Notes: a model not told the origin generated them from the letters alone. Positions 1-9,240 are shown, numbered from the stretch's first letter. The stretch: 64,000 bases of DNA from Aulosira sp. FACHB-615 (GCF_014698045.1 NZ_JACJSE010000007.1:310001-374000), one strand, 5' to 3'. Program-made: numbers and translations.

Positions 1-879
1 TGATTTTTGGCGAGTTGCCCAGCGAGCAATAATACTGGTAATTAAAACCATTAGCACCAAGATTAAAGATGCAGCCCAAGCTAATGACTGCCAATTTTTA
101 AACGGAGAAATGGCAAAGTTAAAAACCAAAACAGCTAAAGAAGCAGTGGGTTTAAATAAGCTATTTGGCCAGAAGGTAGAAAATAAAGCAGTAAATAACA
201 AAGGTGCTGTTTCACCAGCAGCCCTGGCGATCGCTAACGTTGATCCAGTTACAATAGCTGGTAGTGCAGCAGGCAATACGACCTGTGTAACAGTTTGAAA
301 GTTAGTCGCACCTAAACCTACAGATGCTTGTCGTAAATCCTGCGATACTAGCTGTAAAGCTTCATCAGTTGTTTTCACAATAATTGGCAACATCAAAATT
401 GCCAAAGCAAATCCTCCGCCAATCGCTGAATATGAGCCTAAATTCAGCCTTACTAACGTTAAAACTACAATTCCATAAGCGAATACCCCGGCAATAATCG
501 AAGGTACTCCACTCAAGACGTTCGTAGCAAAACGTACCCACCTAGCTATTATACCAGAACTAAACTCAGTTAGATAGATAGCTGCAATCACACCGAAAGG
601 AATGCTGATTAACGCTGCAATTCCCACCATCAGCAAAGTCCCCACAATCGCATTCCCAAAACCACCACCTGGACGAAGAGGTGCGGGTGGCAGTTCTGTA
701 AATATGCTGAGGTTGAGACTACTAAATCCTCGAATTAAAACGTAAGAAAGTACTGCTATTAAAGGCACTAATGCCAAAACTCCGCAGAGAATTGCCACCC
801 CAGTCATCACTGTATTGAACAGCGTCCGAGGAGACATAGCACTACGAGTTAAACTTCTTTCTTGATAATGAGAAGTCAT
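1..879 (-). CDS. pstA: Phosphate ABC transporter permease PstA (3' end outside window)
   Basis: Inner-membrane permease subunit of the high-affinity phosphate importer, pairing with PstC. Reading back from an ATG at 877-879 gives 293 codons with no stop before the window edge, close to the normal PstA length, so only a few codons are missing. It is strongly hydrophobic, with several membrane spans. The cytoplasmic permease loop (EAA motif) reads LRQASVGLGATNFQ and is followed by QVVLPAALPAI. It lies 20 bases downstream of pstC on the same strand, so the two are surely co-transcribed. The ATPase gene pstB would be expected just beyond the left edge. Identification rests on the EAA loop, its similarity to the PstC loop, and the pstS-pstC-pstA order. 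Confidence 0.93.
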   Translation of the reverse strand, partial: MTSHYQERSLTRSAMSPRTLFNTVMTGVAILCGVLALVPLIAVLSYVLIRGFSSLNLSIFTELPPAPLRPGGGFGNAIVGTLLMVGIAALISIPFGVIAAIYLTEFSSGIIARWVRFATNVLSGVPSIIAGVFAYGIVVLTLVRLNLGSYSAIGGGFALAILMLPIIVKTTDEALQLVSQDLRQASVGLGATNFQTVTQVVLPAALPAIVTGSTLAIARAAGETAPLLFTALFSTFWPNSLFKPTASLAVLVFNFAISPFKNWQSLAWAASLILVLMVLITSIIARWATRQKS

Positions 880-899
880 AAAATTAACCCAAAACTAAT

Positions 900-1850
900 C
901 TACACTCGCTTGACTCGAATAACGATCAACTCTGCCAAAATATTGACAATCAAAGTTAAGACAAATAAAACTAAAGCAGCGTACATTAAAGCTGCAACTT
1001 GCAAACCACTGGCTTCTGCAAATTGATTGGCTAACAAAGAAGAAATTGTGTTGGCTGGTGCGAATAGCGATGCACTAATTTTGTTGGAGTTACCAATCAA
1101 CATCGTCACCGCCATTGTCTCTCCCATCGCCCGACCGAGTGCTAACATCACAGCACTCACGATTCCCGAAAAAGCCGCAGGAATCAAAACTTGAAAAATC
1201 GTTTCCCACCTTGTTGCGCCCAAACCGATAGATGCTTGACGTAAAGTAGATGGAACAGAAATCAAAGCATCTCTAGAAATTGCAGTGATAATTGGCAAAG
1301 TCATAATAGCCAAGATGATCCCCGCAGGCAACATCCCCGGCCCTGTAGGAGAAGTGCTGAACAGTGGTAGCCAACCAAAGTAAGCATTCAACCATTTACC
1401 GACATTGTTTAAAATTGGGATTAAGACAAAAATTCCCCAGACTCCATAAACAACGCTGGGAATTGCTGCCAGCAGTTCTACCAAGAACACCAGCACAACT
1501 CTAGCTTGGGAGGGCAGAAAATTTTCACTCAATAAAACCGCAGTCCCAACACCAATGGGTACAGCAATGAGTAACCCAATCAAAGAACTAACTATAGTTC
1601 CATAAACTTGAGGTAGTACTCCATACTCATCCTTCACGGGGTTCCAAGTGCTTTGTGCTAAAAAGCCAACACCAAACTTTTGAATGGCAGGCCAAGCACC
1701 AATGGCAACCTGTATCGCAATCCATAATAAAGTTGCTGCCACCGCTAGGGCAAACACCCTAGTCAGTAAAATAAAACTCCGGTCTAAAGACCTACCGAGT
1801 TCGGAACGCTCTTTAATTGCTGATGACAAATTTTGAGAATTTGTAGCCAT
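900..1850 (-). CDS. pstC: Phosphate ABC transporter permease PstC
   Basis: Second inner-membrane permease of the phosphate importer. The protein has about six hydrophobic spans and an EAA loop, LRQASIGLGATRWET followed by QVLIPAAFSGI, near residues 210-240. I start it at the ATG at 1850 (MATNSQNL, 316 aa). A longer frame begins at a TTG at 1895, but that adds 15 residues unlike a PstC N-terminus. The gene sits between pstS (180 bases upstream) and pstA (20 bases downstream), all on the minus strand. Transcription most likely comes from the Pho-regulated promoter in front of pstS. Confidence 0.94.
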   Translation of the reverse strand: MATNSQNLSSAIKERSELGRSLDRSFILLTRVFALAVAATLLWIAIQVAIGAWPAIQKFGVGFLAQSTWNPVKDEYGVLPQVYGTIVSSLIGLLIAVPIGVGTAVLLSENFLPSQARVVLVFLVELLAAIPSVVYGVWGIFVLIPILNNVGKWLNAYFGWLPLFSTSPTGPGMLPAGIILAIMTLPIITAISRDALISVPSTLRQASIGLGATRWETIFQVLIPAAFSGIVSAVMLALGRAMGETMAVTMLIGNSNKISASLFAPANTISSLLANQFAEASGLQVAALMYAALVLFVLTLIVNILAELIVIRVKRV

Positions 1851-2030
1851 GAATACTGACTTTATAGATGAAATCAGAGAAAAATGTGAGAGCAAACCAG
1901 CTTAGTGACATGACTTTGAGAACTTGAGACATCAACAAGTCATTCTTAATAAAAGAAATTTGTGATTCTAATATTAATTCAAGCAATTTTTGACTATCGA
2001 TGCCTCACTAGTATTAGTGATTTTTGAATG

Positions 2031-3215
2031 CTATTTACTAGCACTAGTACTACTACCACTAACTGCAATTTTGTAATCTGGACTAATTTGGTCAGCCGCA
2101 GTTGCTACTTTCTGCACAACGTTTTGTGGTAAAGGCACATAACCCAATTCGGGAGCCAATTTTTGACCTTCAGTTAAACCATACTCAATCATAGCTTCGA
2201 CTGCTTTAGCTTTAGCAGGATCAGCATATTTCTTGTAAGCCATAATCCAAGAGTAGGTAACAATGGGATAAGAGTCTGCACCTTCTGGGTCGGTGATAAA
2301 GGCACGCAAGTTTTCAGGTAAAGTTACTGCTTCTAAGGTTTTGGCTGCTGATTCTTCTGTAGGTACAACAAATTTGCCACCTTTGTTTTCTAAAGCAGCA
2401 TATTTAAGTTGATTTTGTTTTGCATAACCATACTCAACGTAACCAATAGAGCCTTGAGTTTGTTGAATTTGGGCGGTTACACCTTCATTACCTTTACCAC
2501 CAACACCGACTGGCCAGTTAACTGTTTTGCCATCACCAATTTTAGTTTTCCATTCGGGACTGATGGTGCTGAGGTGTTTGGTAAATACGCCAGTAGTTCC
2601 GCTACCATCAGAGCGATGTACAACTGTAATTGCTTGGTCTGGTAATTTAGCGTCTGGGTTGGCTGCTTTGATTTTGGGGTCGTTCCAGGTTTTGATTTTG
2701 CCTAATAAGATATCGGTGTAAACTGCCCGTGGTAATTTGAGTTCAGCAACATCTGGCAAGTTATAAGCAAGAACAATGCTACCGGCTGTCATTGGTAACA
2801 AAATTACGCCTTTATCTTGAGGCACTTTCTGAATTTCGTCATCTTTCATTGCCACATCGCTGGCACCAAAATCAACAGTACCTTTGATGAACTGCTCAAC
2901 CCCAGCACCGCTACCCACAGATTGATAATTAACTTGTAAACTGGGATATTTTTTGTTTAATTCAGTGAACCAAGTTGTATACAATGGCGCTGGAAAAGAA
3001 GCGCCTGCACCGATTAATTCTACGTTACCGCCAAGATCCAATTTAGCAGGGCTGGAGGCTGTAGCATCTTGAGCCGTACCACTAGGTGTTTCTTTGGTAG
3101 CAGAACTGTCAGAACCTTGCTGTCCGCCACAAGCAGCTAGACTTAATGTCAGTAATAACACTGCTGTTGAAGAGGCTAATCGGTTATTTTTGATTACATT
3201 TAGTCGTGAGCGCAT
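2031..3215 (-). CDS. pstS: Phosphate-binding lipoprotein PstS
   Basis: Periplasmic phosphate-binding component of the Pst importer, 394 aa. The N-terminus is a lipoprotein signal: basic residues, a hydrophobic stretch, then the lipobox LSLAAC with the lipidated Cys near residue 29. A Ser/Thr-rich linker follows. Family motifs are visible: LIGAGASFPAPLYTTW, NYQSVGSGAG and VHRSDGSGTTGVFTKHL, which line the phosphate pocket. It is the first gene of the pstS-pstC-pstA series. A two-unit Pho box lies 66-84 bases upstream of the ATG, so expression should rise under phosphate starvation through SphS-SphR. Confidence 0.96.
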   Translation of the reverse strand: MRSRLNVIKNNRLASSTAVLLLTLSLAACGGQQGSDSSATKETPSGTAQDATASSPAKLDLGGNVELIGAGASFPAPLYTTWFTELNKKYPSLQVNYQSVGSGAGVEQFIKGTVDFGASDVAMKDDEIQKVPQDKGVILLPMTAGSIVLAYNLPDVAELKLPRAVYTDILLGKIKTWNDPKIKAANPDAKLPDQAITVVHRSDGSGTTGVFTKHLSTISPEWKTKIGDGKTVNWPVGVGGKGNEGVTAQIQQTQGSIGYVEYGYAKQNQLKYAALENKGGKFVVPTEESAAKTLEAVTLPENLRAFITDPEGADSYPIVTYSWIMAYKKYADPAKAKAVEAMIEYGLTEGQKLAPELGYVPLPQNVVQKVATAADQISPDYKIAVSGSSTSASK

Positions 3216-3280
3216 CGGTGTTAATTTTCAGTAACTTTCCAGGTTAGCGCCTCTACGATAATCCTAAAGGAGCGATGTAT

Positions 3281-3299
3281 AGGTAAACGGAAGGTTAAG
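3281..3299 (-). promoter_or_regulatory. Pho box (SphR-type operator) upstream of pstS
   Basis: Read on the minus strand this is CTTAACCT, then TCC, then GTTTACCT: two 8-base direct repeats with an 11-base period. It matches the cyanobacterial Pho-box unit (CTTAACCT with 3-base spacers) that SphR/PhoB binds. Position and orientation are right for activating pstS. A third in-phase unit is not recognisable. Assignment by consensus only. Confidence 0.75.
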
Positions 3300-3423
3300 A
3301 GCAAGAAAAAAAGTGTATTATTTTAACTAAATTTTACAATTCTCTCACTTTGTGAATTGATAAAATTTATACTTTACCTTGTTTGAAGTTACAGATGAGC
3401 CTGAATAAAGCTAATACAGATTT

Positions 3424-4611
3424 ATGAACAACGCTTTGACAGTAGAAAGCGTTATACCGCTTATATTACTACTTATTCAACTACCAGCCACGGCAATTTT
3501 ACTGTCGCGTCTTTTGAAGGGGCCGGGAAGATTACCGCCAATTCAACCCCAACAGCCTACACCAGACATTTTTGGTAATGTCAGCGTTGTGATTCCGACA
3601 TTAAACGAAGCTGGTCGGATTTCTCCTTTATTATCGGGCTTGAGTCAGCAAAGTTATGAAGTGCGAGAAATTATTGTTGTAGACAGTAATTCCCAAGATG
3701 GAACTCCTGATTTAGTCAAAGCTGCACAGCAAAAAGATCCTCGCTTTCGTGTGATGACAGATGATCCCCTACCGACTAATTGGGTGGGTCGTCCTTGGGC
3801 TTTACACAATGGCTTTTTGCATAGTTCTGAGGATAGTGAGTGGTTTTTGGGGATGGATGCGGATACTCAACCACATCCGGGTTTGGTGGCGGGTTTAGTC
3901 AAAACCGCCGTCGCCCAAGGCTATGATTTGGTGTCGTTATCACCCCAGTTTATTCTTCAGTATCCTGGTGAGTGTTTATTGCAACCAGCTTTATTGATGA
4001 CATTGCTGTATCGCTTCGACCCGGCAGGAATTAGAACTGAACAACCAGAAAGGGTAATGGCTAATGGTCAATGCTTTCTCTGCCGTCGTTCTGTGTTAGC
4101 GGCTGTGGGTGGCTATAGCAGTGCTAGTAGTTCTTTTTGTGATGATGTGACTTTGGCACGGTATATTGCGGCACAAGGATACAATGTAGGCTTTTTAGAT
4201 GGTGCAAAGGTGCTGAAGGTGCGAATGTATGAAGGGGCGCTGGAAACTTGGAAGGAATGGGGGCGCAGCCTTGATTTGAAAGACGCATCCAATTCTGGGC
4301 AAATTTGGGGAGATTTATGGCTACTTTCGGCAGTTCAGGGTTTACCCTTGCTAATTTTACTAACTTACTTGATTGTTCTGCCTGTGCCTGTCTCGCTGCC
4401 GCAGATTTTATTACTGGGGTTAAATGGATTTTTGCTGCTGATTCGCTTTGCTATGTTACTAGCGATCGCACCATCTTATAATCGCCAAACGGCTAAAGGT
4501 GGCTGGTTATTCTGGCTGTCTCCTTTAGCAGATCCCATCGCCGTCTTACGGATCTTTCTCTCTGCATCCCGCACCCCTAAAGAATGGCGGGGACGGAAGT
4601 ATGGTGCGTGA
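3424..4611 (+). CDS. Family 2 glycosyltransferase, CruG-like (carotenoid 2'-O-glycosylation)
   Basis: Membrane-associated family 2 glycosyltransferase, 395 aa. An N-terminal membrane segment (about residues 8-30) is followed by the GT-A core: VSVVIPTLNEAGRI (about residue 53), VDSNSQDGTPDLV, the DxD-type GMDADTQ, and a later FCDDVTLARYIAAQG. Three hydrophobic spans close the protein. The WGRSLDLKDA signature and general layout resemble CruG, which adds the sugar to myxol-type carotenoids in cyanobacteria. The usual partner cruF (carotenoid 1'-hydroxylase) is not adjacent here. HpnB-type hopanoid glycosyltransferases look similar, so the substrate is an inference. The last part overlaps no neighbour and is followed directly by tandem repeats. 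Confidence 0.7.
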   Translation: MNNALTVESVIPLILLLIQLPATAILLSRLLKGPGRLPPIQPQQPTPDIFGNVSVVIPTLNEAGRISPLLSGLSQQSYEVREIIVVDSNSQDGTPDLVKAAQQKDPRFRVMTDDPLPTNWVGRPWALHNGFLHSSEDSEWFLGMDADTQPHPGLVAGLVKTAVAQGYDLVSLSPQFILQYPGECLLQPALLMTLLYRFDPAGIRTEQPERVMANGQCFLCRRSVLAAVGGYSSASSSFCDDVTLARYIAAQGYNVGFLDGAKVLKVRMYEGALETWKEWGRSLDLKDASNSGQIWGDLWLLSAVQGLPLLILLTYLIVLPVPVSLPQILLLGLNGFLLLIRFAMLLAIAPSYNRQTAKGGWLFWLSPLADPIAVLRIFLSASRTPKEWRGRKYGA

Positions 4612-4668
4612 GGGGAGTGGGGAGTGGGGAATGGGGAGTGGGGAATGGGGAGTGGGGAGTGGGGAGTT
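4610..4668. repeat. GGGGAGT heptanucleotide tandem repeat
   Basis: About eight imperfect tandem units of GGGGAGT/GGGGAAT directly after the glycosyltransferase stop codon. Short tandem repeats with 7-base units are typical of heterocystous cyanobacteria. No coding signal; open frames across it are artefacts of the repeat. Confidence 0.9.
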
Positions 4669-4675
4669 TGATTAG

Positions 4676-4802
4676 ACAAGGTAGACAAGGTGCTGAGTGC
4701 TGAGTGGAAGTAGACAAGGTAGAAATATTGCTTCCTTGTCTCCCTTGTCTTCCTTGTCTCCCCTGCCCCCTCCCACCCTTGCCCCCTCCCACCCCTGCCC
4801 CC
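4676..4802. repeat. Mixed tandem repeats (GACAAGGTA, CTTGTCTCC, CCCCCTCCCA)
   Basis: Low-complexity block: tandem GACAAGG and GTGCTGAGTG units, then CTTGTCTC/CTTGTCTT units, then C-rich decamers (GCCCCCTCCCACC). It fills the gap between the convergent glycosyltransferase and RNase HI genes. No gene or terminator with a clear stem could be seen. Confidence 0.85.
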
Positions 4803-4810
4803 ATCTACCC

Positions 4811-5719
4811 CTACTCCTCCTCACCTCCCACGCGATCGCCGCGTTCCAGTTCCCAGAGAATCTGATTACCTTCACGGCGGACTCGTGACACAATCCAGTT
4901 CCGCCAGCGCCATTGATCCCCGCGACTAGTGACGGCGCTGGCGTGGACATCCATTAAGTCTGCTAATTCAGAACTAGTAATTAGATAGCCTTTTTCAGCA
5001 ATTTCATCAGCGATGCGGAGAGTTTCAACTAAGTTGCGGAGTTGTTCAACCCGGATTCCAGGCGTTGTTGTGTCAATTGCGGCCGCATTCTGTGCGGTGG
5101 ATGGTTCCATAGCTGTTTTGTCTGATGCAGATGTAATGGGTTCCGACTTTTCTTTGTTAATTATTGTCGAGTTTGCCTTATATTGAGAAACTTCCGCTAC
5201 CTTTAGTTCATGAGAACTAGGTAAAGTTTTGTGAGCATTGGTAGAAGATAATTCTTTGAGTGCAGGGACTTTACCAGCAGCAAAACTCCGGGCGATCGCA
5301 TCACAGCGTTCGTTACCGACGTTACCCGCATGACCACGAACATGCTGCCAAGTAACTTGACGGGTATTTAATTCATCTAAAATTTCCAACAGGTCTTGAT
5401 TTTGTACGGGATTACCATCGGCTTTTTTCCAGCCTTTTTTCTTCCAGTTTTTCACCCATTTGGTAACACAGTTGATGAGATATTCACTATCGGTATAAAG
5501 GGTGATGGGTTGGGATTGTTTTGAGGCATGGAAATATTTTAAGGCAGCGATCGCCGCTTGCATCTCCATTTTATTATTTGTTGTATGGGAGGCTGTATCA
5601 CCCATTTCGTGAACTCCCCCATCCTGGAAATAAACTACAACACCCCAACCACCAGGGCCAGGATTCCCAGTACAAGCGCCATCAGTATATATACTTTGAA
5701 TTATGCTTTGACTAGACAT
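4811..5719 (-). CDS. rnhA: Ribonuclease HI with C-terminal extension
   Basis: Cuts the RNA strand of RNA:DNA hybrids (primer and R-loop removal). The RNase H fold occupies about residues 8-150 and has all four metal-binding acids: D13 (YTDGACTGNPG), E52 (NNKMEMQA), D77 (YTDSEYL) and D140 (GNERCDAIAR), plus the basic handle WVKNWKKKGWKK. At 302 aa the protein is about twice the usual size. Residues ~150-215 are a polar linker and ~220-298 form a second domain (VEQLRNLVETLRIADEIAEK ... SSELADLMDVHASAVTSRG) that looks like a small helical DNA-binding domain. Such a tail occurs in cyanobacterial proteins, but its role is not known to me. Catalytic assignment is firm; the tail's function is open. 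Confidence 0.95.
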   Translation of the reverse strand: MSSQSIIQSIYTDGACTGNPGPGGWGVVVYFQDGGVHEMGDTASHTTNNKMEMQAAIAALKYFHASKQSQPITLYTDSEYLINCVTKWVKNWKKKGWKKADGNPVQNQDLLEILDELNTRQVTWQHVRGHAGNVGNERCDAIARSFAAGKVPALKELSSTNAHKTLPSSHELKVAEVSQYKANSTIINKEKSEPITSASDKTAMEPSTAQNAAAIDTTTPGIRVEQLRNLVETLRIADEIAEKGYLITSSELADLMDVHASAVTSRGDQWRWRNWIVSRVRREGNQILWELERGDRVGGEEE

Positions 5720-5840
5720 GATAAAGATATTGAAACCGCATGGTTACGTAGAGGTGACAAAAAATTTAGCGGCAAAAGATGGGTAGCAATATATATGTTA
5801 CTGACGGAAAAAGCAAGTATTTTTGGGAAGGGGCTAGTCT

Positions 5841-5971
5841 TTGGGGGGGACAAGGGGGACAAGGGAGACAAGGGGGACAAGGAAGCAATATTTCTACCTT
5901 GTCTAATCCAACTCAGCACTCAGCATCTTCTCTACCTTGTCTAACCCAACTCAGCACTCAGCACTCAGCAC
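5841..5971. repeat. GACAAGG and CAGCACT tandem repeats
   Basis: Four to five GGGGGACAAG-type units (5844-5882), then CTACCTTGTCTAA repeats, then four tandem CAGCACT heptamers ending next to the kinase stop codon. The same unit sequences occur at 4676-4802 and 41380-41415. Confidence 0.9.
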
Positions 5972-8542
5972 TCAGCACTTTAATAAACTAGCGATCGCTT
6001 TTACCAATGCGTCAGGATCAACTGGTTTGGGTATGTGTAACTGGAAGCCGGCGGTGAGTGCTTGTTGTTGGTTAATTTCGCCAGCGTAGGCTGTGAGGGC
6101 GATCGCGGGGACATTTCCGCCTTGTGCGGGTGTAAGCTGGCGGATCTGGCGAATTAGCATATAACCATCTACGTCGGGCATTCCAATATCACTAATTAAA
6201 ATATCTGGTAATGACTGCGACAGTTCAGCGAGGGCGGCGGTGGCGGATGTGACGGCGGTAACAGCCACACCATAATCATGCAAAATAAATGTGATTAAGT
6301 CGCGGATATCTGGTTCGTCATCCACCATTAAAACTTTGATATCAGAAAGATTACCAAACTCAGATTCACTTGTTAAAGATTCATTTTCTTGTCGTCTGAC
6401 TGGTTCGTTAATCACAATCAAAGGTATCCTCACTGTAAAAATAGCACCCAACCCTTCACCGGGACTGTCTGCTTTGACTGTACCACCGTGCATTTCTACG
6501 ACTTGACGGACAATCGCCAGTCCTAAACCCAAGCCGCCAAATTTACGAGTTGTTGTACCATCTGCTTGGCGAAAGTAATCAAACACATAAGGCAAAAATT
6601 CTGGTGAAATACCTTTACCTGTATCACTGACTTGTATTTGTGCTTGATGATCAATTTCTTTAACTTGAATTTCTACCTGTCCAGCATTTGGGGTAAATTT
6701 CACGGCGTTGGAAAGTAAATTCCACATCACTTGTTGTAAGCGATTAGCATCACCCATAACTTGCCCGATATTAGGGTCAAATATGGTGTGAATTTGAATC
6801 GATTTAGCTTCTGCTGCCAAGCGTACTGTTTCTAAGGCAGCTTGCACAACCATTACTAAACTGACGGGACAGACATTTAAGCTTAATTTTCCTTGGAGGA
6901 TGCGCGAAACATCTAATAAATCTTCGATTAACTGGGTTTGTAATTTGGCGTTGCGTTCAATTGTTTCTAAAGCTTGTTTTGTAGTTTCTTCATCAAATTT
7001 GCGATTTCGCAGCAATTTCGCCCAACCTAAAATCGGGTTGAGTGGCGTTCGCAATTCATGGGAGAGAACAGCAAGAAATTCATCTTTGATGCGGTTGGCG
7101 ATTTCTGCTTCTTGACGGGCGATGCGTTCAGTTTGTAAAAGTCGATCGCGTTCTTGTTCGGCGCGTTTGCGATCGCTAATATCTAAAACAAAAGCCACAC
7201 CCCGATCTTGACAGTCAGTTAACAAGGCTATCCCTAAAACCACCGCTACCCGTTTACCGTTGCGTTGGACATATTCTTTTTCGTAAATCTGCGAAACTCC
7301 GCTAACTTGGACATCTGCAAGAGCGCGATCATCTAAATCTAGATATTCTGGTGGTGTGAGTTCTCGCCAGTCAATTTTCCCGACAACCGCAAACTCATCA
7401 CGGGTATAACCAACTAACTGTAAATAAGCATCGTTAGCATCAGTGATAAAACCTTCCGTATTCCAAAACGCCACCCCAACCAAGTTAGACTCAAACAAGC
7501 GGCGGAATCTGGCTTCACTTTCCCGTAATGACTGTTCTACTTTTTTATGGGCGGTGATATCACGGGAAACGACAATTACACCTTCAATGCTTTGGGTGTG
7601 ATTGCGTAGGGGTGTAAGAATATATTCGTAGTCACGCAATCCTTCAATTGTCACTAATTGACATTCATCTTTAATTGGTTCCCCAGAAATGATCACCGCT
7701 TGTTGCTGAATTTCCACCTGTTCAACAAAATCATTAGGTAAATTCAACTCTCGCAATGTTTTACCCACAACTTCCTGCGGTTGAAAACCTAAGATAGCCG
7801 CGCCACCGTGACTAATATACCTATGGCGACCAGCGCGATCGAATATACAAATATGATCTACAGAGGTAGCCAGAATCGCATTTAACAAATTGGCTTGTTC
7901 TTGGACTTGGCTAGTTAATTGACGGGTGTTTTCTTCTGTTTGCTTCCGCCCAGTAATATCCAGACATACGCCAAACATCCGCGTCGCCTGTCCTTGCTTG
8001 TCATAGTAAAATTTTCCTTGAGAAGAAATCCAATGCAAACTTTGGTCAGGCCAAATAACGCGAAATTCGTCTTTATAGTTAGTTTTATTGGTTAAGGCAG
8101 TGGTAATATTTGTTGTGACAGATTGTCTATCTTCAGGATGCACACAAGCTAAAAAAGCCGCGTAAGTATTTTCAAAGCTACCTGGAGTTAAACCAAACAG
8201 CAGTTCATGACTTTCTGACCAAATTAATTTATCAGGCAAAATATTCCAATCCCAAAAACCCATCCAAGCAGCATCAATAGCCAGTCTCAAGAGTTGTTCG
8301 CTTTCTTGCAAGGCGACTTCAATTTGTTGTCGTTCCGCTTTTTCTTGCTGGAGTTGTTGCAGCGTTAATGCTATATCTGCCTGATGATCAGAATTAATCC
8401 TGGCTGTTGTCAGTTTTGTTTGTAGTTCAGTTAATTGCGCCTCTAATGCAACCTGCTGACATTGATATTTAATTTCTAATTCTTCCAACTCTGCAACACG
8501 CTGCCGTAAAGCTGCTAATTCATCTTGATCATGGTCTGGCAT
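5972..8542 (-). CDS. Hybrid sensor histidine kinase (coiled coil, three PAS, HisKA, HATPase, REC)
   Basis: Cytoplasmic hybrid two-component kinase with no membrane span. From the ATG at 8542 (MPDHDQDE) it is 856 aa; a TTG six codons earlier is less likely. Order: coiled coil (about 5-80), three PAS domains with PAC tails (about 80-200, 215-335, 345-465), a HisKA dimerisation helix with phosphoacceptor H495 in LSHELRTPLNP, and the ATPase domain with N-box NLLSNAVKF and G-boxes DTGKGIS and GGLGLGLAI. A C-terminal receiver has VDDEPD and phosphoacceptor D785 in SDIGMPD. The signal is unknown; PAS domains suggest redox, oxygen or light sensing. No partner regulator lies next to it. About 400 bases of non-coding DNA lie upstream. 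Confidence 0.93.
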   Translation of the reverse strand: MPDHDQDELAALRQRVAELEELEIKYQCQQVALEAQLTELQTKLTTARINSDHQADIALTLQQLQQEKAERQQIEVALQESEQLLRLAIDAAWMGFWDWNILPDKLIWSESHELLFGLTPGSFENTYAAFLACVHPEDRQSVTTNITTALTNKTNYKDEFRVIWPDQSLHWISSQGKFYYDKQGQATRMFGVCLDITGRKQTEENTRQLTSQVQEQANLLNAILATSVDHICIFDRAGRHRYISHGGAAILGFQPQEVVGKTLRELNLPNDFVEQVEIQQQAVIISGEPIKDECQLVTIEGLRDYEYILTPLRNHTQSIEGVIVVSRDITAHKKVEQSLRESEARFRRLFESNLVGVAFWNTEGFITDANDAYLQLVGYTRDEFAVVGKIDWRELTPPEYLDLDDRALADVQVSGVSQIYEKEYVQRNGKRVAVVLGIALLTDCQDRGVAFVLDISDRKRAEQERDRLLQTERIARQEAEIANRIKDEFLAVLSHELRTPLNPILGWAKLLRNRKFDEETTKQALETIERNAKLQTQLIEDLLDVSRILQGKLSLNVCPVSLVMVVQAALETVRLAAEAKSIQIHTIFDPNIGQVMGDANRLQQVMWNLLSNAVKFTPNAGQVEIQVKEIDHQAQIQVSDTGKGISPEFLPYVFDYFRQADGTTTRKFGGLGLGLAIVRQVVEMHGGTVKADSPGEGLGAIFTVRIPLIVINEPVRRQENESLTSESEFGNLSDIKVLMVDDEPDIRDLITFILHDYGVAVTAVTSATAALAELSQSLPDILISDIGMPDVDGYMLIRQIRQLTPAQGGNVPAIALTAYAGEINQQQALTAGFQLHIPKPVDPDALVKAIASLLKC

Positions 8543-8560
8543 GTTGAAAACCACTTGCAA

Positions 8561-8949
8561 TAAACAATCTCAGTTGAACCGGCAGAGGCCCTATCTTTGG
8601 AATGAGTATGGATTTTTTTGGTGAAAAATACAATCTCTCACTAGATACATATAGCGGTTCTTATTTTAGTGAAGCGAAATTCGGCTTGCCGCAGGCTACG
8701 CAGATGAACACAGATAAATTTTTGCCTCCGCAGACTAGGAAAAGCTATGTATTTTTCGGAAATATAACCTGACGTAATTATGCAATTGATGTTTCTAAAT
8801 TTGGTAATTAAGTTTACTGAAACTGTAAATGACACAGCTTAGGTATCCGCCTTATTGTATTAATTAAGCAAGGAGTTGAGACCCCAAAAACAGGGAATCA
8901 ACTAAATAGCTAAAACCTAATTTAACTCAAAATCAAGAGGATTACTATC
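8561..8949. other. Intergenic region, no gene seen
   Basis: Non-coding stretch between the hybrid kinase and the first precursor peptide. It holds scrappy repeat-like sequence (CTTGCCGCAGGCTACGC near 8688), found in other cyanobacterial intergenic DNA. The part nearest the peptide gene should contain its promoter, but I find no convincing -35/-10 pair. The 64-codon minus-strand frame at 8641-8835 is not credible. Confidence 0.6.
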
Positions 8950-9186
8950 ATGAACTACGAATTGTTTATTGATGTAAACGAAGAGCAACAAGCGATTGTA
9001 AGCGGTGGCGCAGAAGCTCTTAACTTATCAACCTTCTATAAACACTTCTTGCAAGTAACTGAAACTATTGGGCCAGTTGCAGCTAGTTCAGGGCCTGGCG
9101 GTAGCACCATTATAGCTGGTGGTATACAGAAAACATTTTTAGAAACTCTGGAAACAGCTTCTTCATTTTTAGGATTAGTTAGCTAA
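8950..9186 (+). CDS. Double-glycine leader precursor peptide A (bacteriocin-like)
   Basis: 78-residue secreted-peptide precursor. The leader ELFIDVNEEQQAIVSGG (GG at 19-20) is the classic double-glycine type cut by C39 peptidases. The core is small-residue rich, has no Cys, and contains IGPVAASSGPGGSTIIAGG with a second GG at 57-58. It ends in a 20-residue amphipathic tail (IQKTFLETLETASSF). Upstream AAGAGGA at 10-12 bases from the ATG is a good ribosome site. It resembles the cyanobacterial 'CTB family bacteriocin' group as I remember it. Peptide B is a clear paralogue of identical length. The exporter genes lie 1-4 kb downstream on the same strand. Activity (antimicrobial or signal) is not shown by sequence. 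Confidence 0.8.
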   Translation: MNYELFIDVNEEQQAIVSGGAEALNLSTFYKHFLQVTETIGPVAASSGPGGSTIIAGGIQKTFLETLETASSFLGLVS

Positions 9187-9240
9187 TTCAAGATAACGAA
9201 TAACCGAGAAGCTGGTTAAAGGTTTAATGTACAGGGAAAT

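Noticed and set aside
110..298. 62-codon plus-strand frame
   Set aside because: Antisense to pstA, which has membrane-permease motifs through the same stretch; no ribosome site.
2409..2721. Plus-strand frames within pstS
   Set aside because: Antisense to conserved PstS phosphate-binding motifs.
4476..4950. Several overlapping frames on both strands between the glycosyltransferase and rnhA
   Set aside because: Generated by tandem repeats; the translations are monotonous Pro/Ser/Thr or Gly/Arg strings.
5558..5991. Frames of 70-128 codons upstream of rnhA
   Set aside because: Antisense to rnhA and then through GACAAGG/CAGCACT repeats; no conserved motif.
8641..8835. 64-codon minus-strand frame
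   Set aside because: Translates common intergenic scraps (CTTGCCGCAGGCTACGC); no ribosome site or family resemblance.
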